Shown: one piece after another, positions 1 through 5,559 of the stretch
How the letters are laid out: each line of letters starts with the position of its first letter
Position numbering within the stretch: the first letter of the stretch is position 1
Assembly: GCA_030839105.1 (NCBI GenBank)
Contig: JAUZEI010000185.1
Coordinates: forward strand, 1-6,281
Origin: Actinomycetota bacterium
GTDB lineage: Bacteria; Actinomycetota; Acidimicrobiia; IMCC26256; PALSA-610
Direction of reading: 5' to 3'
DNA length: 6,281 nucleotides
Program-made: the position numbers and the translations under genes
The notes under the pieces: model-generated
Told to the model about the DNA's origin: nothing
What the model saw: the letters and a program-made list of their open reading frames with translations, nothing else
Databases searched by the model: none

Positions 1-537
1 GTCGTCGTCGGCATCGTCGTGCAGCATGACCAACAAGCGCTCACCGAAGGCCGCCTGGAACGGCTCCAGACTTGCTGCGTACCAACCGCCCGCGATGATT
101 CCGAGGCGTTCCGTCTCTGGAGGATTCTCGTAGACGAAATCGAGCAGCTGCGTGTCGGGCGGCAGCGACTTGCCCTCGATGTGGTGAATCAGCGCCGATT
201 GGGCACGCTCGACCGGATTGCGCAGTATTGCGATGAGCTGAACATCGGGGACGCTTCGTTGGATCCGCTCGGTCATAACGACGGGTCGATGACGCCAGAA
301 CATGTAACCGGGCGTCGCTTCGCCGACGAAGGGTTCTCCGTCCCAGCCCTCGAACTGTTGCCGATACCAGGCGATGCCCCGGCCGTCGAAGTTCTGGGCG
401 CTGTTGAAGAATTCGATTTCACGATCGGCGGTGAAGATGTGCGGGTGCAGACCGAGGTTGAGTCGTAGCCAACGAGTCGCGCTCTTCTGCGCGCCGATGA
501 TGAGAAACGTGGGAAGTGGCAGCTCGCGCTCGCCCAT
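1..537 (-). CDS. PAPS-dependent sulfotransferase, heparan N-sulfotransferase-like (partial, C-terminus off window)
   Basis: The reverse strand encodes 179 residues from an ATG at 537-535 and stays open to base 1, so the C-terminal part is missing. Sulfotransferases of this fold move sulfate from PAPS to a hydroxyl or amine acceptor. The N-terminal strand and 5'-phosphosulfate loop is visible at residues 12-24 (IIGAQKSATRWL, with K18, S19, T21). It is followed by HPHIF (31-35) and an EIEFFN segment (40-45), which resembles the KEIxFF region of heparan/NDST-like enzymes. The 3'-phosphate-binding motif is LRNPVERAQSAL (105-116; R106, S114). No signal peptide or membrane span is seen, so it is probably cytoplasmic. 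The start is set by an AAGGAG Shine-Dalgarno 8 nt upstream. It is transcribed away from the glycosyltransferase operon, which suggests a glycan or lipid acceptor; the true acceptor is unknown. One oddity is that the usual KSGT is KSAT. Confidence 0.9.
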   Translation of the reverse strand, partial: MGERELPLPTFLIIGAQKSATRWLRLNLGLHPHIFTADREIEFFNSAQNFDGRGIAWYRQQFEGWDGEPFVGEATPGYMFWRHRPVVMTERIQRSVPDVQLIAILRNPVERAQSALIHHIEGKSLPPDTQLLDFVYENPPETERLGIIAGGWYAASLEPFQAAFGERLLVMLHDDADDD

Positions 538-545
538 CCGCCAAG

Positions 546-551
546 CTCCTT
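546..551 (-). promoter_or_regulatory. Shine-Dalgarno AAGGAG for the minus-strand sulfotransferase
   Basis: Read on the minus strand, AAGGAG lies 8 nt before the ATG at 537-535. It is the strongest ribosome binding site in the window and fixes the start of the sulfotransferase, placing the phosphosulfate loop at the expected distance from the N-terminus. Confidence 0.75.
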
Positions 552-584
552 CGGGTCAACGCCGACGAACAACGACCATATCTT

Positions 585-608
585 GCCCGACGATCGGCGT
601 GATCGGGC
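585..608. repeat. Short inverted repeat GCCCGA-N12-TCGGGC, possible operator
   Basis: Six-base arms GCCCGA (585-590) and TCGGGC (603-608) are perfect reverse complements around a 12-base centre. The same stretch carries a direct repeat of GATCGG (592-597 and 601-606). It lies just upstream of the possible minus-strand -10 (580-575), a position where a regulator could bind. There is no T-tract, so it is not a terminator. Arms this short also arise by chance in GC-rich DNA. Confidence 0.3.
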
Positions 609-726
609 CTGTGGCACGGTTCGCTCCGTTCTCTCTACGCTGTCAGAGCGGGACGCAACGAGGCGAATCCCGGACGCGCGTTCCGCGATGCGGACGTAGC
701 CCGGAACGAACAGCAGTGGGGGGCAA

Positions 727-2634
727 GTGACCGACGGCCGACTGGTCGTTCCAGAGGGTCTGGTGATCGACGAGGTCGCGCGCGAACGTCTCGCGCGCCA
801 GCTGCAGCTGCAGCCACCCGAGGTCATCGGCGTCGCGGGCGAAGTCGGCGAGCTTCCGCCGGGTTCGAGCTACCGCGTGCTCGCGGAGTGGCGCTCGCTC
901 GAACCGCGCGCTGCCGTCGCGCCGTCGACCGCGGCGGTGCGGGGTGCCGTGCTGTTGCGACCGGGTTCGCGGTTCGAGGTGATCGACGGGTTGGTCGCCG
1001 CCGACGGGCGCGTCGCCGTCGACCCCGGCGCGCACGTGCACGATCCCTGGACGCCCCTCGGCGCTCTCCTCGACGCATCTCCCGAGGGCCGTCCGCCGTT
1101 TCCTCGCCGTCCCGTCGTCGTGTTCGCCGCCACCGAGACCGATCCGGTGAAGGCCGACTGGGCCCGGCGCATGGTGAACCGCCTGGTTCGACGTGAGGTC
1201 GAGGGCCGGCTCGCAGTTCCGTGGATCGGGGACGGGCTCCATCTCACGCGACCGTGCCTCGTCGGCGCGGCATCCGTCGAGGCCCTTGCGCCGGACGTGA
1301 TCGTCGCGCTCGACGCCGGCGCCGCGGCGCAAGCCGCGCAGTGGTGTGCGTCGAACCGCGCAACCGTGGTGATCGAGATGATCGACGACGTCGAAATCAC
1401 GCAGCGCCTGGTCTCGTGGCAGATCGCGCGCGCCCGCGGACGCGTCCGGGCGCAAATCGGCCCGCGCATCGGTGCACCAAAGCTTGCGCGTCTCGTCGCC
1501 CGGCTCAGCTCCGGTCCGCAGCCTGCACCACCGACCGACGCGGCCGCGGACGAAGCTGCGTCGCCGCGTGTCGTACGCGAGAACTGGGCGGGCACCCGAG
1601 CCGCGAGCCGCCCGACTTGTCTGATCGTGACCGGTGAGCGCGCCGCGTCTACGACGATCCGGTGGGCCGGATTCGTCGATCATCTCGAAGCGGCCGGGAT
1701 CGGCGTTGCGACCGCCTCGGCCGAACGGGAGCTTCCCGCCGGGGCGCGCGACGCGTCACTCGTCGTTCTCGCCGGCGTCGACCGGTCGCCCGCGATCACC
1801 AAGCTGATCACGACACGAAAGGCGAGCCGCCTCGCCACGGTGCTCGACGTCGAAGGCGCGTCGCTCGCCGCGGCCGCCGACGCGGCTCACGAGACGGTCG
1901 CGGTTTCGCCGGAAGTCCTCCGGCTCGCACGGGAGTGCGGCTGCGCGATCGCAGCGACGGAATCGGGGCGCGCGGCCCTGACCCGGATGCAACTCCCGTC
2001 GCTCACCGTCCCTGCGATGCTGACGCGCGCCCGGACGGCGGCGTTGCGGTCGTCTGCGGCCGATGCGCACGTGCACGGGGATCGGGGCATCGGTTGGTGC
2101 GTCGGCTGGGCGGGTGAGCCGGTCGCCGCCTATGTCGATGCGGTCGGCGACGGCATTGCGAAGTTGCTCGCGGATCGGCCGGACCTGCGCGTCGACATCA
2201 TCGGCGACCCCGACCGTGCTCCGGCCGGGCTGCGCCGGAATCGGCGCGTCTCGATCGTGTCCGAGCTCGAACCGGAGCCCGATCTGATCGCGGCGTGGGC
2301 GCTCCACGTCTGGACGCCGCGCCTGGTCGGCGGGGACGTAGTCGATGACATCCGACCGCTCCTCGAGGCGAGCTCGGCCGGCGTTCCGAGCGTTCTTCCG
2401 CCCGAGGGTCGACCGAGCCTCGACGGAATCGCCGGGAACAAGCTCGTCGTGTCCCGCGCCGACGAGCCCGAAGGCTGGGCGGCAGCGCTGAGCCGACTAC
2501 TCGACGACGAAGGCGCGCGCTCGGGCGCCGGTGCGGAGGCTCGGCGGTGGGCGAGCGCGGTGCACGGCTCGTCCGCGTGTCGGATGACCGTGAATCGCGT
2601 GCTCGGATGGGCGCAATACGAGGCGCAATCGTGA
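727..2634 (+). CDS. Divergent GT-B-like glycosyltransferase family protein, 635 aa
   Basis: This is the first gene of a three-gene operon. The C-terminal half looks like a GT-B (GT4-type) enzyme: a Rossmann-like half at about 296-430 (TCLIVTGERA; ASLVVLAGVD at 343-352; VLDVEG; then an SPEVLRLARECG segment), and a donor-side half at about 455-630 (IGWCVGW at 455-461; DLRVDIIGDPDR at 486-497; LLEASSAGVPSVLP at 545-558; a closing AALSRLLDD helix). This matches the usual GT4 order of chain, donor loop and helix. The canonical E-x7-E is not intact: E547 is present but the position eight residues earlier is V539. Residues 128-262 form a further alpha/beta segment (VVVFAATETDP; DVIVALDAG at 190-198) that I cannot assign, and 263-295 is an Ala/Pro-rich linker. 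No signal peptide or membrane span is seen. The GTG at 727 is the only start in frame after the stop at 697; its ribosome site is a weak G-run. It may be an active transferase with an unusual site, or a partner of the next enzyme. Confidence 0.65.
   Translation: MTDGRLVVPEGLVIDEVARERLARQLQLQPPEVIGVAGEVGELPPGSSYRVLAEWRSLEPRAAVAPSTAAVRGAVLLRPGSRFEVIDGLVAADGRVAVDPGAHVHDPWTPLGALLDASPEGRPPFPRRPVVVFAATETDPVKADWARRMVNRLVRREVEGRLAVPWIGDGLHLTRPCLVGAASVEALAPDVIVALDAGAAAQAAQWCASNRATVVIEMIDDVEITQRLVSWQIARARGRVRAQIGPRIGAPKLARLVARLSSGPQPAPPTDAAADEAASPRVVRENWAGTRAASRPTCLIVTGERAASTTIRWAGFVDHLEAAGIGVATASAERELPAGARDASLVVLAGVDRSPAITKLITTRKASRLATVLDVEGASLAAAADAAHETVAVSPEVLRLARECGCAIAATESGRAALTRMQLPSLTVPAMLTRARTAALRSSAADAHVHGDRGIGWCVGWAGEPVAAYVDAVGDGIAKLLADRPDLRVDIIGDPDRAPAGLRRNRRVSIVSELEPEPDLIAAWALHVWTPRLVGGDVVDDIRPLLEASSAGVPSVLPPEGRPSLDGIAGNKLVVSRADEPEGWAAALSRLLDDEGARSGAGAEARRWASAVHGSSACRMTVNRVLGWAQYEAQS
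2620..2634 (+). promoter_or_regulatory. GAGG ribosome site and GTGA stop/start overlap
   Basis: GAGG at 2620-2623 lies 7 nt before a GTG at 2631, and that GTG overlaps the TGA (2632-2634) of the upstream gene. This translational-coupling arrangement favours GTG 2631 over the in-frame ATG at 2607 or the GTG at 2547, both of which lie inside the upstream coding region and would add residues before the natural first beta strand. Confidence 0.7.
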
Positions 2635-4787
2635 GCGCCTCGGTCACGGTGATCGTCCCCGTCTATCGCGGCATCTACGACCTGACGCGCTGCCTGGAAA
2701 GCGTCGTGGCCCACGCCGCGCGCACCGAGATCGACTTCGAGCTCGTGCTGATCGACGATGCAACGCCGGAGCCGGCGGTGCGCACCTACCTGGAAGGCTT
2801 CCGCACCCGAGGGCTGCCGTTCCCGGTGACGTTGCTCACGAACCCGGAGAACCTCGGATTCGTCGGAACCGTCAATCGCGGCCTCCGCCGGGCGACCGGC
2901 GACGTCGTGATCCTCAACGCCGACACGGCCGTCACCGCGGGCTGGCTCGACCGCCTGCGCGCCGCCGCGTCGGCCGGGCCCGACGTCGCGACGGTCACGC
3001 CGGTGACGAGCAGTGGATCGATCTGCACGTTGCCGCAAACCGTCATCCACGCGTTCGAGTTGGAGGGACCGAATCCGCAGATCGAAGAGTGCGCCGAGTT
3101 CGTGAGCGCGACGTCATTACGGCTGCTCCCGGAAGTCATCACGGGCGTCGGCTTCTGCATGTACATCACGCGCCGCGCCCTCGACCTGTGCGGTCTCCTG
3201 GACGAGGAGACCTTCGGGAAGGGCTACGGGGAGGAGGTCGACTTCTGCCTGCGGGCGACTCGGCTCGGACTCCGCCATCTGGTCGACGATTCGACGTTCG
3301 TCTTCCATCGCGGCGGCGGATCGTTCGGTGACCAGCAGAGTGAAGGCCTCGCCCGCGGTTCGCGCCTCCTCGATGAGCGCTATCCCTACTTCCGCCCGAC
3401 CAACATGCGCGAGCGCGCGCAGGATCCGTCCCGGGTGTCGTTCGCGGCGCTCGAGCTCGGTCTGTACGAGCGCGATTCCACACGGCCGCACATCCTTCAC
3501 ATCATGCACAGTGCTCCGGGCGACACGGGCGGAACGGAGAAGTTCCTCGACGCGTTGATGCGGTCACTCGAATCCGAGTTCGATTTCTCGGTTTTCTTCC
3601 CCGTGCCGTCCGGGTTCGCGCTCGAGACACATTGGTGGCATCCGGATCGTGCGAAACGGATCGAGCGGTTCTTGCTCCCCGGCGGCCCGCGTCATGTCAC
3701 GCGGATCGATGACGAGATGGCCGGCGCCGCCTTGCAGATGGCGCTCGATCTCTTCACGTTCGATGCAGTGCACGTGCACAACCTGATCGGGCACTCGATC
3801 GCACCGCTCGCCGTACTTGCCGATTTCGACGGGCCCGTTCTCTGTTCGGTGCACGACCTCTTCTTGGCGTGCCCGAACTTCTCTTTGCTGTATCGCAAGG
3901 TCGAACCGTGTGGAATCCCGGACGACCTCACGACCTGCGATCGCTGCCTCGCAGTCGTCGCGGAGGCGCCGATGCCGGGGTCGCCGATGATCACGAACCT
4001 CTCGCGTTCGTATCTGAACGAATTTCGATCGACGGTCGCCGCGCGCCTCGACACCGTCGATCACTGGGTGTTCGCGTCGCAGAACGCCGCCGACTACTTC
4101 ATGCGCGTGTACGAGCCCGATCCGAACCGCATGGAGGTCATCGAACACGGCTCCGTCATCCGCCTCGGTCGGCGCGCATCGCAGCCCGATCGCGCACTGA
4201 TCTACGACGAGCCGTTGCGCGTCGCCTTCGTCGGTATGGGCTGGGCGAAGAAAGGCCTCGACGCGGTGAACTCGCTCGCGGACGCCTTCAGCGATTCGAG
4301 CATCGAGATCCATCACTTCGGCGATCTGAAGCAGGCCGCGTCCCCGGACCTGCACACCCATGGCGCGTACGACAACGAATTCCTTCCCGAGCTGCTGCGA
4401 CGCGCCGGCATCCAGATCGTCCTGTTGCCCGGCCCGTACGCGGAGACCTTCGGGATCGTGATGTCGGAGGCGCTGGCGACCGGGCTGCCGGTTATCGGCG
4501 CGTACTACGGAGCGCTCGGCGAACGGATTCGCGCGTGCGGCGCCGGCTGGACGATCGATCCGATGGACCACGACGGGATCCGCGCGCTGATCGAGCGGCT
4601 CGATCGCGCCCGTGACGAGGTGATGCGCACGACGCGTCAAGTGCTCGAGGTGAAGCTGGAGACGGTCGGGGACACCTCATACCGGTACGCGGCGCTCTAT
4701 CGCAACGGAACGCGACATGCCGACGGCAGTGACGAGCAGACCGCGGGCACCTCTGGGTTGGCCGCGACAGGAGCGGAGAGGCAATGA
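2631..4787 (+). CDS. Bifunctional glycosyltransferase: GT2 (GT-A) fused to GT4 (GT-B), 718 aa
   Basis: Two complete glycosyltransferase domains lie in one chain. Residues 4-260 are a GT2 domain: SVTVIVPVYRG, the nucleotide-binding aspartates in LIDDAT (D42, D43), TNPENLGFVGTVNRGL, the DXD-equivalent NADT (N96, D98), the acceptor/base motif GYGEEVDFCLRA (E201, E202, D204) and HRGGGSFG (226-233). This pattern is typical of rhamnosyltransferase-like GT2 enzymes. Residues about 285-690 are a GT4 domain: HIMHSAPGDTGGTE (GGTE at 300-303), HVHN (381-384), SVHD (H408), the donor loop GMGWAKKG (535-542), and PYAETFGIVMSEALATGLPVI with E605 and E613 as the E-x7-E pair. A Cys set C414, C427, C436, C439 may bind zinc, as in some GT4 proteins. 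Both active sites look intact, so two successive sugar transfers in the cytoplasm are likely; donor sugars cannot be read from sequence. The tail after about 692 is low complexity. It is coupled to both neighbours by 4-bp overlaps. Confidence 0.93.
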   Translation: MSASVTVIVPVYRGIYDLTRCLESVVAHAARTEIDFELVLIDDATPEPAVRTYLEGFRTRGLPFPVTLLTNPENLGFVGTVNRGLRRATGDVVILNADTAVTAGWLDRLRAAASAGPDVATVTPVTSSGSICTLPQTVIHAFELEGPNPQIEECAEFVSATSLRLLPEVITGVGFCMYITRRALDLCGLLDEETFGKGYGEEVDFCLRATRLGLRHLVDDSTFVFHRGGGSFGDQQSEGLARGSRLLDERYPYFRPTNMRERAQDPSRVSFAALELGLYERDSTRPHILHIMHSAPGDTGGTEKFLDALMRSLESEFDFSVFFPVPSGFALETHWWHPDRAKRIERFLLPGGPRHVTRIDDEMAGAALQMALDLFTFDAVHVHNLIGHSIAPLAVLADFDGPVLCSVHDLFLACPNFSLLYRKVEPCGIPDDLTTCDRCLAVVAEAPMPGSPMITNLSRSYLNEFRSTVAARLDTVDHWVFASQNAADYFMRVYEPDPNRMEVIEHGSVIRLGRRASQPDRALIYDEPLRVAFVGMGWAKKGLDAVNSLADAFSDSSIEIHHFGDLKQAASPDLHTHGAYDNEFLPELLRRAGIQIVLLPGPYAETFGIVMSEALATGLPVIGAYYGALGERIRACGAGWTIDPMDHDGIRALIERLDRARDEVMRTTRQVLEVKLETVGDTSYRYAALYRNGTRHADGSDEQTAGTSGLAATGAERQ

Positions 4788-5494
4788 CGACGATGGAAAC
4801 ACCGGAGAGCGAAACGGAACGGCTGCGACGCCACCTCCGGGCGCTGAGCGCGGTGAACAACCAATTGCATTCGCAGCTGGAGTCGGGAGTGCGCCGGTCC
4901 GTGGACGGCGGTCGTGACGGTCTGCTCGCGGGTGCTGACGGCGGCGACCCCCGAACGTCGACACTCGCGCTGCGCCGAGCCAATGCCGGGAGTCAGTGGA
5001 TCGAGCAGTTGCAACTCTACGGCTCGGCCTCCGCCCCCTTCCTCGTACGCAATTCCAAGCGCGGGAACTTCCTTGTCGAAGGCCCGCTTCGTCGTCGGGT
5101 CAAAGCCGGAATGCTGTTCGTCGCGCTGGAGGGCGTCGTCGGCGCGTCCCGCGCGATCGGGGACGCGGAGCTCGATCGTTGGAACGAGGGACCGCCGGTC
5201 GAGGTGCTCGAGGCTCCTTCGGGTCCGGCATTCGTCATCGTCGCGGGCCGCCGTCTGACGCTGCGCGGGCTTCCGTTGCCGAATCCCGTGACGGCCGACG
5301 AGATGCTGCGTTTCCCGGAAGGACAAGAACTCCGCATCGGCGCGAGCACCCCGGGCGCGGCGGGGGGACGGCGCGCCAAGTTGGCACGGGCCGGAGGTCT
5401 CCTCCGCAGAGACGGTCTCGTCCGGGGCGGTGGCAAGGTGTTGAAGCGGGGAACCAAGAAGGTCGTTCGGAAGTTGCGCAGCGCGGCCAAATGA
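4784..5494 (+). CDS. Uncharacterised protein with N-terminal coiled coil, internal duplication and basic tail, 236 aa
   Basis: I do not recognise an established family. Residues 7-34 form a charged helix with heptad-like leucines (ERLRRHLRALSAVNNQL), a likely coiled coil. Residues 34-75 are Gly/Asp-rich linker. Residues 85-185 contain two related units. Unit 1 has GNFLVEGPLRRRVKAG (94-109) and later AIGDAELDRWNEGPPVEV (124-141). Unit 2 has PAFVIVAGRRLTLRG (148-162) and PVTADEMLRFPEGQELRI (168-185). They share an FLV-x-G-RR strand pair followed by a D/A-E-L/M-x-R-x-x-EG turn. Residues 195-236 are strongly basic (RRAKLARAG, KRGTKKVVRKLR), suited to contact with membrane or a polyanion. There is no signal peptide or membrane span. 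The ATG overlaps the upstream stop (ATGA), and GGAG lies 5 nt before it, so it is co-translated with the GT2-GT4 enzyme. It may scaffold the glycosyltransferases or bind their anionic product; this is a guess. Confidence 0.85.
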   Translation: MTTMETPESETERLRRHLRALSAVNNQLHSQLESGVRRSVDGGRDGLLAGADGGDPRTSTLALRRANAGSQWIEQLQLYGSASAPFLVRNSKRGNFLVEGPLRRRVKAGMLFVALEGVVGASRAIGDAELDRWNEGPPVEVLEAPSGPAFVIVAGRRLTLRGLPLPNPVTADEMLRFPEGQELRIGASTPGAAGGRRAKLARAGGLLRRDGLVRGGGKVLKRGTKKVVRKLRSAAK

Positions 5495-5503
5495 GCCAAA
5501 TGA
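5486..5503 (+). repeat. 9-bp tandem duplication across the stop codon
   Basis: GCCAAATGA occurs twice with no gap (5486-5494 and 5495-5503). The first copy carries the TGA that ends the 236-aa protein. Because the unit is nine bases, the second copy puts another TGA in the same frame three codons on, giving a spare stop. Confidence 0.9.
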
Positions 5504-5541
5504 GATCGCCTCGGTCGCGTCTCGCGCCGCCGACGCACTAC

Positions 5542-5559
5542 TAGCCTGGATGGGTCGTG
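5542..5559 (+). promoter_or_regulatory. Possible leaderless promoter: TAGCCT -10 element before GTG start
   Basis: TAGCCT (5542-5547) fits the actinobacterial TAnnnT -10 pattern and ends 9 nt before the GTG at 5557. Transcription would then start at or within a few bases of the start codon, giving a leaderless mRNA. This agrees with the lack of a clear Shine-Dalgarno; only GGATGGG is nearby. No clear -35 box is seen. The gap of 62 bp to the upstream gene contrasts with the overlaps inside the operon, so separate transcription is plausible. Confidence 0.4.

Larger units (their letters stand above)
538..726. promoter_or_regulatory. Divergent intergenic region between sulfotransferase and glycosyltransferase operon
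   Basis: This 189-bp stretch separates two divergently transcribed genes, so promoters in both directions are expected here. Possible -10 hexamers of the TAnnnT type are TATGGT on the minus strand (580-575), which would give a leader of about 30 nt carrying the AAGGAG site, and TACGCT on the plus strand (636-641), which would give a leader of about 80 nt. I see no convincing -35 box for either, so the exact promoter positions are guesses. The region also holds the inverted repeat at 585-608. No convincing gene is seen inside it. Confidence 0.5.

Noticed and set aside
1..24. GTC repeats at the left edge
   Set aside because: They encode an Asp-rich stretch (HDDADDD) at a position where sulfotransferases commonly have an acidic segment; not an independent repeat element.
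19..468. Plus-strand open frame of 149 codons at the left edge
   Set aside because: The minus strand here encodes sulfotransferase motifs in the right order; the plus frame has none.
799..817. Repeated CAGCTG units (palindromic) near the start of the 635-aa gene
   Set aside because: They encode a Gln-Leu-Gln-Leu run inside the coding region; too short to claim as a regulatory or mobile repeat.
643..1683. Long open frame on the minus strand, 346 codons, opposite the 635-aa gene
   Set aside because: Its translation is Arg/Asp/Gly-rich with no domain or motif, typical of antisense frames in GC-rich DNA; the plus-strand frame has recognisable glycosyltransferase structure.
2547..2630. Longer GTG start for the GT2-GT4 protein
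   Set aside because: The extra 28 residues come from the coding region of the upstream gene and precede the natural first strand of the GT2 domain; GTG 2631 has a GAGG site and the 4-bp overlap.
2130..3050. Minus-strand open frame spanning the junction of the first two operon genes
   Set aside because: It overlaps two supported plus-strand genes, has no family features and is a composition artefact.
3564..4640. Long open frame on the minus strand, 358 codons, opposite the GT4 domain
   Set aside because: It lies fully antisense to a well-supported enzyme whose catalytic motifs are all in the plus frame, and it shows low-complexity, charge-biased sequence.
5504..5556. Possible terminator between the 236-aa gene and the right sulfotransferase
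   Set aside because: Only a 4-bp CGCG stem with a 3-base loop is present, with no T-tract; not enough to call a terminator.
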